NCBI GenBank assembly: GCA_903862655.1
Contig: CAIOZA010000110.1
Location: 1-39,928 of the forward strand
Origin: an uncultured Ignavibacteria bacterium
GTDB lineage: Bacteria; Bacteroidota; Ignavibacteria; Kapaibacteriales; UBA2268
Length of the DNA stretch: 39,928 nt
Direction: 5' to 3'
Made by a program: the position numbers and the translations under genes. Under the pieces are notes generated by a model. The model did not search any database. It was not told where the DNA came from and saw only the letters and a list, made by a program, of their open reading frames with translations. The stretch's first letter is position 1. Each line of letters opens with the position of its first letter. Below are positions 6,468 through 15,361 of the stretch, piece after piece.

Positions 6468-9400
6468 CTATTTTATTACAACTACCTTACGTGTCAAGGA
6501 CTCATTTGAGGTTTGAATTGTATAGTAGTAAACGCCACTGCTCAGTCCTTCTGGATTGAAATCAATTTCATGATCGCCCTGAGACAGGCTTCCATCAAAT
6601 AGTTTTTTCTGAACCACACCGTGACCATCAGCTATGGTAACGATAACCTTTGATTCATCTTTTGGTAAGGTGAATTTGATTATAGTGGAACTGTTAGTCG
6701 GGTTTGGAATGGCTTCCGATAAGAAGATGGATGCACTGTTTTGATCTCCATTGACTCCCTGAATAGGATTATCGAAAGTGATTGAACCTGTAGAAACAAC
6801 TTCATCATAAGAATTCCTTGTTTCAAACTGAATTACAGTCTGCTGAGGGTTCTTGCTGATTAAGGTAAGGAACACAGGTCCGATATTTCTATTGACAGGA
6901 ATTGGCGAAATCATAGCAACATTGCCATCGGGAGCAGAACTCAACAGAGAGAAGTCTCCAGAAGCTTCGCGATAGCCAGAGAGTGATACTTCCTGATCCT
7001 TAACTTGTGGTCCAACAGCCAGAACAGAGCCATCTTTCACGTTAAGAATCAATTTAGAGATACTATCACTTGCAGAATTTGAAGTAATCAATCTCAAAGC
7101 ATAGGTCTTGGCAGTGCGAACAATGTCATTCTCGCTGTAATCAGCAAGCACTGCATCTCCCCCGGCTACTCCTGGAGTTCTTACTCTAAGAACAGTTGCA
7201 CCGCTCAATGTATCCTCAATTCCCTGAATTGTGAACATCATGTTGAGAGTACAATCCCAAGTTTTGAAAAGTGCCGGATTGTCAAATTCGATATCGAAGG
7301 TTAATGATTTGCCGGGAGCAAGAGATCCTGAACTAATCATGCTATTATCTACAATCGTTCCTGTTGACCAGTCGCTTGAATTAGGTGTCAAGGTTAAGAT
7401 ACCAACACCTAATGAAGATTGTACTGCCAAGGATGAAAGATTGATACCCATTGTTGTTTCATTTTCAGCAGGATTATTAATGGTTAATGTACCCTTTGTG
7501 TCTGAGCTCATTTTGATAGATGCAAACTCAGGTTCGATTGCTAATTGATTTGGTAAATCTGATTTATCAGTTGAATTTTTCCCATCATATTTTTTGATGT
7601 CGCCAGGTAGAATTATTGGCATCCATTTTCTGACCAATTCATAGCAAACTACTGTATCACAAGTGTTACACTTACAATCTGTGATGGTATAACGAATACA
7701 GAATTTAACAATCTGATAGCAGCCCTTACCCGGTGCATTTGGAATATTAAGTATCAAAGCTAATGGTTTATTGACTAAATCAGGACACAACATATTAGTC
7801 CAGGTTACTTCATTGGTTCCAAGCCCAACAGCAGTGATAGGATTCCACGAACCCCAGTTAATGGTTGCTGCGGGTGTATATGTTGTAGAAGGACCATTGA
7901 AGCAGGTTTGAGTAACAGTTGCATTAATCAATGTAGCTTTAACCTTCATAACCGGTGCTCCAATGACAGAGATAAAGTTATTAAGCCATATTTGATTTCC
8001 TGAAGACTGGACAACATGATTTTCCTTAATTCCGATAGTAAACGGACATGGGCAAGGATTCGGACATGGCTTAGCATCGAGACAAATAGTTGTATCACAA
8101 AGTCTATCACCCTTTTGTGAAGTAAGAGTAATTGTGAAACAAACTAGAGGATTTGAGCTTGATGGATTATAAGTAGCAGTAATAGCCGTCGGCACACCAC
8201 TAGGCAAGAATGTCGGAGTGACATTAGAGACTGTTCCGGTTGATGATGTTATGACAATATTACCAGGCAGAGCATTTAAATTAGTCAAGTTTGTTTGCAA
8301 CTGATATACCCATCCACCGACAGAATTCAATCCAATACAGTTAAGAACAATTTGATCAAATCTGAAACATGGTTTTGGTTCATCGATTGAAAGACAAGCA
8401 TTGTTCGATTCAGCTTTCAAGCAAATACTAGGCATGCCAAGAGGTTTAGCCTGAACAGCAAATGAATTACATGCTGAGGATTGAGGTTTCATACCTCCTG
8501 GTACTTTCACGGGCACCAATACTGATAATGTACCACCTGGGGCAAGATTAATTGTTGGATTGGCATTAACCTTGAATGAATAGGTTTGAGCCGCAACTCC
8601 GGTAAAGTTACCTAAGACTGCGCCAACAGGATCACTTGATCCACAGAAACCACCACATTCAGTTGTTCTGGTTGGATTCTTCGAAGGAATCAGACCTAAA
8701 GTATTATATGTTGATGAAAATCCAACAGGACTGACTGAAATCAATCCATTTGTAGGATCATATGGTAAATCATATTGGCTGTTTCTGGGTGAATAAGCCG
8801 GTAGAACTTTTATGTCGCCAACATAGGGCATTATATCAAGCAGACATAGGTTAGTCAAAGCCGTATTACCTGTGTTTACTACCGACAGTTTAAATGCCGC
8901 CATACCTCCAGGCAGAGCAGAAGCACTGTTTGACCAAGGATTATTAGAGCCTTGAGCTTTAACTTCCTTTATCGCCTGAATCTGAGCCGTAGCATTGACA
9001 GTTAAATATGCTGGGTTAGACAATGTATTCGGTACATTTGATGAACTGAATGTAAATGTATTTACATATTGTCCCGGAGGAGCCGGAGGACTATCTGAAA
9101 TTTTAACATCGAAATCAATCATGAAATACTCGACTAATCCATCACATCTAGCCGGCAATGTTGGGAAAGTCCACTGCAAATTTGTTTGACCGGCAATTGG
9201 TGTTGTTAATGTTCCTCCGATTTGAGAAGGCACAGCTACTGATAAAGAACAGCATGGAGGATTATAAATATATGCCATCCAATTAAATGTGTTGTAATAA
9301 TATGTAGGGTTACCAACATAGGATAATCCAGCAGGTAAAGTATCTTTAATTACGCAAGTTGTTGCATTGGCACTGCCAATATTTGCAACTGCTATACGGA

Positions 9401-10988
9401 ATCTTACTGTATCACCGGGTTGGAAAGGTCCACCCGGAGTAACCTGACATGCGTTATTACAGTCACCGATGAACATTTTGGTTGTAATAATCTTAGGCTG
9501 TACTACATCAACTACTTTAGTATGAGTAACAGTCATTACCGGAAGACTGGTTGCTTGCGCCTGAAGTGTATTTACGATATTCTGTCCAACAAGTACAGCG
9601 CTTCCATTAGAAAAATCAGTTGTTCTTACACAAACATTAACTGTATTATATAATGACTGGGAAACAGCTATGGGTTTAGTGTATGTCCATTTGATCTTAC
9701 AAACATTGGCTGGTAAGCCCGTCATAGTTTGGAAGCCTGCTGTAGTATAAGTCACAGTTGTACAAGGTGAGGTACTACATGAAGTACCACTCCAACAGTA
9801 AACATCCACTTTAACGGTATCCCCGGTTGGAACACTAGTATTAATAGTATTTACATCAACTTTTGTGGGCAGAATATCTGTCATTACATAGTTTGATTGA
9901 GCCAAAGTTCCGTTATTTGCATACCATAGGGTATATGTTCCGCAGCAACCTGGCGAAAACACAGGATACCAGCTAGGATTGCTTGGGAAATACATATTTA
10001 ATGAGAGCCATTTATTAAGAGATCCGGAATAAATACCGTTACATAAAACTACCTTAGCCGTATCGCTCCAAGTAACCGGTTGTGAGTTGCAAGGAGTGGT
10101 AAACCGAATACTCGAATTATTTATAACAGTTTGACCAACTGAAAATGGTCCTGTTGGGAATTTTAATTTCACATAAACAGTGTACCAAGTGTACCATGGG
10201 CTAACTCCAATGGAGGTAGGACCACCAGTGAGCAAAGTACCGCTGATGCCATTCCAATTGCCATATATACCTAATACAATAGCTCCTGGGGGAATGATAT
10301 CATATAGATTAATGTTGGTTAGATTTAGTCCCCCAATATCTCCACCCCATGGATTAATGATCTTTATTCTGAATACGACTTCATCGTCCAATGCACAGCC
10401 GGAAACTAATTCTTTTTCAAATGTCCATTTATTAGTTGGGGTGGCTGCTGTAACACAATCATCGTTACTCCAAACAAATGCTCCACCATTTAGATTTGTT
10501 GTAATTGCTGCTTTGTTGCATAACCTTGTACCACCACATGTAACACCTGGTGCGAACATTGCATTGATTTGGATTGTACCTGATCCACTTGGTAAGGTAA
10601 GACCAGACAGAGCAAATGTCACCTGATTACCTACTATTGTTGATATTGGGGATGTGGGTAATGCACTAATAACATTTAGACCTGCAGGAACATTATCAAC
10701 TATATACAATGTTCCCGGAGCACCACCTGACCAACTGTACACTATCGTGTAAGTAAAGGGTTGCCCTGATGGAATAGGGTTCGGTGCATTGTTGCTCTTT
10801 GTTACTGTGAGAGTCACTTGCGAAAATGCTGTTGAGCTCACAGCAATAATCATAGGTAAAAACAAGAAGATGCAGATCTTCAGGAACCTACTTAGCTTAG
10901 ACTTTTTTTGCTTGCTGATTATCTTAGACTCTCGATAATTAACAGACATTATAGAATCGTTATTTAAATCGTTAAAACTTATTCCCAT
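6468..10988 (-). CDS. Giant DUF11-repeat T9SS cargo protein
   Basis: 1506 residues; the ATG at 10988 is preceded by GGAG at 8 nt. The N terminus is an extended signal peptide of about 57 residues: a polar, Lys-rich n-region, then FLKICIFLFLPMIIAV and cleavage near STAFSQ. The body is a chain of DUF11-like beta-sandwich repeats typical of bacterial surface proteins: FTYTIVYSWSGG...VDNVPAGLNV, VVFRIKIINPWGG...YDIIPPGAIVLG, YTLWYANNG...DILPTKVDV, DTVRFRIAVANIGSANA...DTLPAGLSYVG and AAFKLSVVNTGNTAL. A Cys/Pro-rich hinge (PKPCPNPCPCP) follows at roughly two thirds. The last about 85 residues are a type A T9SS sorting domain (AIPNPTNSSTIIKFTLP ... LSSGVYYYTIQT ... TRKVVVIK). Many paired cysteines suggest disulfides outside the cell. 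It is a single-gene unit with its own terminator. Adhesin or surface-layer role is inference. Confidence 0.85.
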   Translation of the reverse strand: MGISFNDLNNDSIMSVNYRESKIISKQKKSKLSRFLKICIFLFLPMIIAVSSTAFSQVTLTVTKSNNAPNPIPSGQPFTYTIVYSWSGGAPGTLYIVDNVPAGLNVISALPTSPISTIVGNQVTFALSGLTLPSGSGTIQINAMFAPGVTCGGTRLCNKAAITTNLNGGAFVWSNDDCVTAATPTNKWTFEKELVSGCALDDEVVFRIKIINPWGGDIGGLNLTNINLYDIIPPGAIVLGIYGNWNGISGTLLTGGPTSIGVSPWYTWYTVYVKLKFPTGPFSVGQTVINNSSIRFTTPCNSQPVTWSDTAKVVLCNGIYSGSLNKWLSLNMYFPSNPSWYPVFSPGCCGTYTLWYANNGTLAQSNYVMTDILPTKVDVNTINTSVPTGDTVKVDVYCWSGTSCSTSPCTTVTYTTAGFQTMTGLPANVCKIKWTYTKPIAVSQSLYNTVNVCVRTTDFSNGSAVLVGQNIVNTLQAQATSLPVMTVTHTKVVDVVQPKIITTKMFIGDCNNACQVTPGGPFQPGDTVRFRIAVANIGSANATTCVIKDTLPAGLSYVGNPTYYYNTFNWMAYIYNPPCCSLSVAVPSQIGGTLTTPIAGQTNLQWTFPTLPARCDGLVEYFMIDFDVKISDSPPAPPGQYVNTFTFSSSNVPNTLSNPAYLTVNATAQIQAIKEVKAQGSNNPWSNSASALPGGMAAFKLSVVNTGNTALTNLCLLDIMPYVGDIKVLPAYSPRNSQYDLPYDPTNGLISVSPVGFSSTYNTLGLIPSKNPTRTTECGGFCGSSDPVGAVLGNFTGVAAQTYSFKVNANPTINLAPGGTLSVLVPVKVPGGMKPQSSACNSFAVQAKPLGMPSICLKAESNNACLSIDEPKPCFRFDQIVLNCIGLNSVGGWVYQLQTNLTNLNALPGNIVITSSTGTVSNVTPTFLPSGVPTAITATYNPSSSNPLVCFTITLTSQKGDRLCDTTICLDAKPCPNPCPCPFTIGIKENHVVQSSGNQIWLNNFISVIGAPVMKVKATLINATVTQTCFNGPSTTYTPAATINWGSWNPITAVGLGTNEVTWTNMLCPDLVNKPLALILNIPNAPGKGCYQIVKFCIRYTITDCKCNTCDTVVCYELVRKWMPIILPGDIKKYDGKNSTDKSDLPNQLAIEPEFASIKMSSDTKGTLTINNPAENETTMGINLSSLAVQSSLGVGILTLTPNSSDWSTGTIVDNSMISSGSLAPGKSLTFDIEFDNPALFKTWDCTLNMMFTIQGIEDTLSGATVLRVRTPGVAGGDAVLADYSENDIVRTAKTYALRLITSNSASDSISKLILNVKDGSVLAVGPQVKDQEVSLSGYREASGDFSLLSSAPDGNVAMISPIPVNRNIGPVFLTLISKNPQQTVIQFETRNSYDEVVSTGSITFDNPIQGVNGDQNSASIFLSEAIPNPTNSSTIIKFTLPKDESKVIVTIADGHGVVQKKLFDGSLSQGDHEIDFNPEGLSSGVYYYTIQTSNESLTRKVVVIK

Positions 10989-11258
10989 AGCATTACTCCA
11001 TAAAAAATAAATAATCTGGTACTTAGTTAAATATATTTAGTTCTAATATTTCTTTAATAAATTAAGACAGTAATAACATTTATTCAAAATCAAAGTGATT
11101 GATGAAACGACATTATTAAATGAGCTGACAGATAAAACTAATATTAATATCAATAGTAATTAATTAGAGCAACGTAATGATTATTAATTTATTTGAAAGA
11201 AATTAATAATTACCTAATATTTTTTTTAGTCAAACCTAAATTACTACTTTAATAATAA
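10989..11258. other. AT-rich intergenic region upstream of the giant surface gene
   Basis: No gene is supported on either strand. It includes a perfect 11-bp inverted repeat made only of A and T (ATTATTAATTT at 11180-11190, AAATTAATAAT at 11200-11210). The promoter of the 1506-residue protein gene should lie here, but I cannot place -35 and -10 boxes with confidence. Confidence 0.4.
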
Positions 11259-11289
11259 AAAAGTGTATTAATAACTTTAATACACTTTT
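11259..11289 (-). terminator. Intrinsic terminator of rpsT
   Basis: A 12-bp perfect stem (AAAAGTGTATTA at 11259-11270, TAATACACTTTT at 11278-11289) with a 7-nt loop, 36 nt past the rpsT stop. The flank on the - strand is TTATTATT, so it is T-rich though not a clean run. Confidence 0.65.
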
Positions 11290-11325
11290 AGATATATTTC
11301 ACAAACAAGCAACTATTAGGAATGC

Positions 11326-11592
11326 TTATGCTACGGCAGTTTTAAGTTTCAGTATAGTTTTGTACAAACTTGATTTCTTATGGGCAGCAGTATTCTTATG
11401 AATAACTCCTTTTGCTGCGGCTTTATCAAGTATGCTAAAGGCTTTAACTAATTCTTGTTGTGCCTGTTCGAATGACTGAGCTTCGTTCACTGCACGGAAT
11501 GACAATTTCATACCTTTTCTTTTTTGTCTATTATAAATTCTTTTCTTTTCAGACTGTCTCATTCTTTTTAATGCTGACTTATGATGCGCCAT
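11326..11592 (-). CDS. rpsT: 30S ribosomal protein S20
   Basis: 88 residues, the usual S20 length. S20 binds 16S rRNA early in small-subunit assembly. Typical features: start MAHHKSALKRMRQSEKKRIYN, strongly basic N-terminal helix, KAFSILDKAAAKGVIHKNTAAHKKSSL in the middle and a short C-terminal helix. Lys and Arg are very abundant. It sits between surface-protein genes with 69 bp to the upstream paralogue array and its own terminator downstream, so it is probably a separate transcription unit. Confidence 0.97.
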   Translation of the reverse strand: MAHHKSALKRMRQSEKKRIYNRQKRKGMKLSFRAVNEAQSFEQAQQELVKAFSILDKAAAKGVIHKNTAAHKKSSLYKTILKLKTAVA

Positions 11593-11661
11593 TTCTCTGA
11601 ATTCCTAATTGTTAAAATATATGAACTGCAAAATTATAAATTTTTTTTTAATTTACAAAAT

Positions 11662-14600
11662 CTATTTGTAAATAAATATTGATTTTATGAACTGCCGTGA
11701 TGGAGTTAGGATTTGATAGAAATAAATACCGCTTGGATGAGTGTTCACAGTATAAACGGTTTTGTTTGAAATATTCTCCGAATCGTTGAACCAGACTTCA
11801 TTATAAATATTTTGTCCATTCAAATCAAAGACAGAACATTTGAATAACCCTTTTTCTTTAGTAATTACTTCAATATTAACTCTTCTTTCGTCTTCTTGTT
11901 TCAAAAATTGAACTTTTGTGAGATTGGAATTTTGAATATGACTCAATTCTAAAGCACACACCCCATAAGTTTGCAATTCACCACCAATGGTACTGCTCGA
12001 GAAATACTGATTATCTGCAATTATTTCATTCAATTCAATAACTACCCATTCATAATCGCCAAAAAGAACAGTACCGCAAATTGAGAATAGTAATGAATCT
12101 CTGTTTGTTAAGGAATCGATAGTCCCTTCAATATCGAAGTATCTTCTGGTGCCTAAAACGTATGTTTTTTTGACAAAACTATGCAAATCTTTATTGGGAA
12201 TGAACATACTTGCATCCAAGACTAAAGTGGTATTTATCTTTAGTTTGTTTCTCAGAGTATCACCACATGACAGCTTGAAGTTCACAGGGATACAATACTC
12301 ACTACCAATCGGAAGAGTTGAATCAGGGATAGAAGCTCTAGCGGTTGTAACTCCGGTTCCAGAAACGTTAATTTTATACTCAAAGAGGCATGGCGATACA
12401 ATTTGGATATTTAGTGTATCCTCAAAAGTCCGCAAGAATTTTGGTTTGAATGTAATTTCAACTTCTAATGAATTATTTGGTGGAAGAGAATATTGCAAGA
12501 CAGAATTAGTGGTTTCGGAGAAGGTTGATGGATCATTAAATGTCAAGGATTTAACAATTACAGATTCATGACCATTGTTCTTTATTTTGATTGATTTTGT
12601 TTTAGTAGTACCAATGCAATTATTACCAAATTTACTGTTGCTGATGTCTTCTATTGATATATTAACTTCACTAACACTAACTATAATAGTTTGACTTATA
12701 TTTTTACAGCCGTTTGAATCTTGTACTTCAACGTAGTAATTTCCAGCTTCAGTGACTAAGATTGATTCAGAACCTTCACCTGTTGACCATTTGTAGGTCT
12801 GATATTTTTGGTCAGTCTGAAGATTTATAGCACTACCTTTACAAATAGTAAGTGGACCAGAAGATATAATATTAGGATTTGGTTTAGGGCTAAACTTTAC
12901 TGATAATTCAGCAGAATCCTTACATCCAAATTGGTTAGTAACTTCCACTTTATATTTCTTTGTAGAGTTCACCCAAATGTAATCACTAGTCGCTCCATTG
13001 GACCACTTAACACTATAATCCGAGCCGATTGGCGAAGCTATGAGTTTTAGAGCATCGCCATCGCAAAGATTGGTTGAACCATCAGGCAGAATATCAACTT
13101 TTGGAGAAGGTAAAACATTTACAAATATAGATGTTGTATCGGCACAACCTGATTCATTTGTGACAGTAAGAGAATAATTTTCCTTTTGATTTACAGAAAT
13201 TGATTTTAGAGTATCTCCGGTTGACCATTTATAAGTTGTTTTAGCCAAACTATCAGATAAAGCTTCCAATATGATAAAATCACCTTCACAAAAGGTCGAT
13301 GGACTGCTAGGTTTAATATTTGCTTTAGGCTTTGGATTAAATAATGCAATGAATTTTGCTGTATCAGTGCAACCACCTTTATAACTAACGATAGCTTGAT
13401 ATTCTCCACTTTGGAATATTTTTATTGATTGGGTATTGAATCCTCCAGACCATTTGCAGGTAAACTTTGGACCTTCATAGTTTGTACTTAATGTAACTGT
13501 ATCACCATCACAGAATGGGAGTGATAAATCGGATTTAATCGAAACATCAAGCTTGTCGTTAACTTTAACATCAATAGTATCAAAACCCTTACAGCCATTA
13601 GCATTCTCAATCGTCAGTATAATCTGCTGTGAAGATTTTACTACTATTTTGTTAGTAGATTCACCATTACTCCATTTTAGAAAATTATTACTTTCCAGAG
13701 GAGTCGCTAGTAAGATTACACTATCCCCCGAACAAAATTCAGTGCTACTTTGTGGTTGGATCCTTGTTGCGAAGCGAACATATTGAACAAGAGTATCCCT
13801 GGTATATTTGCATCCGTTTTGATTAGAAATGGTTAGTGTGATTTTACCAGGATTTCTAACAGTAATTTTTGAGGTAGTTTCGCCGGTGGACCATTTGTAT
13901 TGCAATCCAGGAGCAATAAAATCAGGGAAAAGCACGATACTATCCCCAGGGCAAATACTGGTTGGGCCAGAAGCTTCGATGGAGAATTTGGGGGCGGGAT
14001 TGACAATAACATTAATGCTATCTAAATATTCCCGACCAGAAACTACGACTTTAAGTATATAAAATCCGGATTGAGTTTGAGAGTTAATGATCACATAAGG
14101 ATTTTGGAGTTGAGATTTAAATTTATCAGGGCCTGCCCAAAGATAGTTACCACCAAAAATAAATGTGGATGTAAGGAAAAGTGTATCTCCCTCACAAATT
14201 TGTACATTTCCTCCCAGATTAAGTTTAATAAGCTCTCTGGAGTAGAAGTTGGGTAAACCCTGACGAGATAGCTTTCCGGTAAGATAGACGGCACTATCAA
14301 TATAATTGCAATTTTTTCCAGAAATGTCAGGATTATTTATTCTACTTAGGAATAATTTGTTGGGTCTTGCGACATATATCTTATTGTCGGGAGCTAATTG
14401 CAGTGCCTGAAAATCTCTATATTCCTGACTTTCAGCGATTAATGACTGTGTATTTAATATCCCTGATGCTGACCATGTTTTTAGGTTGAACTGAAGAATG
14501 GCTGATGGAATTTCGCTTTTTGTAATGTAAATATAGCTACCTGACGAAGAGAATTCAACCCCGTAAGCATCGTTAAAAACAGATGATTTTAATGTCACAC

Positions 14601-15342
14601 AATTTTGTAAAATTCCTTTTGAATTATCAAAATCGAATAGCTCCACAGTAGCCAGATTGGGAATTACTAATGCAATTTTTGTCCCGTTTTGACTAGCTTT
14701 AATTTGTCCTTTTTTATTGGAAAGATTGCCATTGTGAATTGAACCAATTATCGATGCAACATGATTGAGAGTGATTCCAGTTGACGTCAACTGATAGACA
14801 CGAAAGACATCTGAATCCCATTCATGCATAATAATCCACCAATCTGTTCCATTACTATGCCGAGTTGCTGTAATTTTTTCTGTTGGATTGGAAAAAATTA
14901 ATTTATTTTTGGGAGTAAGAACATCCCCAAAACCTCCATCACTATTCATATCAACTTCAGAATATCTGCATCCATTAATTCCCAGATTATAATCGTTCGT
15001 AATGACATAGTAAATGTTTGGAGTGTTTGGTTTAGGAATAATTATTACAGATTGAGTAGCATTATTGTTTCCACTAAGTCCCAACCCATTTCTCATAGGT
15101 AAATGATTTCGGTTCCAAACAGTTTCACCATCAGAATAAAACAACAGCTTACCGCTAGCATCTGACATGGATGCACAGCCTTCCTCAGATGAAATCGAGC
15201 TGCTAATTGGGACAGGGTTGAGATCAGATGTATTGAATGTCAGTCCGGCATTTTCGCCAAAATTCCAATTATAAGCCTCTTTCTGGGACAAAACAGGCAA
15301 ATAACTTAAACAAAACAATATGAGGATTATCCTTTGAAACAA
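11662..15342 (-). CDS. T9SS cargo with conserved N-domain and seven Ig-like repeats (third of paralogue triplet)
   Basis: 1226 residues. Residues 1-20 are a signal peptide. Residues about 21-372 are a propeller-like domain shared with the next two genes upstream (NWNFGENAGLTF, EEGCASMSDASGKLLFYSDG, TQSVIIIPKP, APDNKIYVA, ending SRQGLPNF). Then seven tandem repeats with conserved Trp at 402, 484, 557, 631, 706, 780 and 852, that is a period of 72-82 residues (mostly 72-75). The later six read W-S-x-G ... N-x-x-G-C, with a first Cys in a C-x-G-D-like motif, so each repeat likely holds one disulfide. An Ig-like domain (about 893-1000, GHESVIVKSLTF), a cohesin-like domain and a type A sorting domain (VFDLNGQNIYNEV ... 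HPSGIYFYQI ... KSIFIYK) follow. The start is 19 bp after the preceding paralogue. Function unknown; surface adhesin is a guess. Confidence 0.85.
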   Translation of the reverse strand: MFQRIILILFCLSYLPVLSQKEAYNWNFGENAGLTFNTSDLNPVPISSSISSEEGCASMSDASGKLLFYSDGETVWNRNHLPMRNGLGLSGNNNATQSVIIIPKPNTPNIYYVITNDYNLGINGCRYSEVDMNSDGGFGDVLTPKNKLIFSNPTEKITATRHSNGTDWWIIMHEWDSDVFRVYQLTSTGITLNHVASIIGSIHNGNLSNKKGQIKASQNGTKIALVIPNLATVELFDFDNSKGILQNCVTLKSSVFNDAYGVEFSSSGSYIYITKSEIPSAILQFNLKTWSASGILNTQSLIAESQEYRDFQALQLAPDNKIYVARPNKLFLSRINNPDISGKNCNYIDSAVYLTGKLSRQGLPNFYSRELIKLNLGGNVQICEGDTLFLTSTFIFGGNYLWAGPDKFKSQLQNPYVIINSQTQSGFYILKVVVSGREYLDSINVIVNPAPKFSIEASGPTSICPGDSIVLFPDFIAPGLQYKWSTGETTSKITVRNPGKITLTISNQNGCKYTRDTLVQYVRFATRIQPQSSTEFCSGDSVILLATPLESNNFLKWSNGESTNKIVVKSSQQIILTIENANGCKGFDTIDVKVNDKLDVSIKSDLSLPFCDGDTVTLSTNYEGPKFTCKWSGGFNTQSIKIFQSGEYQAIVSYKGGCTDTAKFIALFNPKPKANIKPSSPSTFCEGDFIILEALSDSLAKTTYKWSTGDTLKSISVNQKENYSLTVTNESGCADTTSIFVNVLPSPKVDILPDGSTNLCDGDALKLIASPIGSDYSVKWSNGATSDYIWVNSTKKYKVEVTNQFGCKDSAELSVKFSPKPNPNIISSGPLTICKGSAINLQTDQKYQTYKWSTGEGSESILVTEAGNYYVEVQDSNGCKNISQTIIVSVSEVNISIEDISNSKFGNNCIGTTKTKSIKIKNNGHESVIVKSLTFNDPSTFSETTNSVLQYSLPPNNSLEVEITFKPKFLRTFEDTLNIQIVSPCLFEYKINVSGTGVTTARASIPDSTLPIGSEYCIPVNFKLSCGDTLRNKLKINTTLVLDASMFIPNKDLHSFVKKTYVLGTRRYFDIEGTIDSLTNRDSLLFSICGTVLFGDYEWVVIELNEIIADNQYFSSSTIGGELQTYGVCALELSHIQNSNLTKVQFLKQEDERRVNIEVITKEKGLFKCSVFDLNGQNIYNEVWFNDSENISNKTVYTVNTHPSGIYFYQILTPSRQFIKSIFIYK

Positions 15343-15361
15343 AACTATTCCATTTGTTTAT

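Noticed and set aside
7231-10626. Several + strand open frames opposite the 1506-residue cargo gene
   Set aside because: They are antisense shadows of a Thr/Ser/Pro-rich gene, without ribosome binding sites or known domains.
11651-11673. ATTTACAAA / TTTGTAAAT inverted repeat over the end of the seven-repeat cargo gene
   Set aside because: As a terminator for the - strand it is followed by A, not T, and it is too AT-rich to be convincing.
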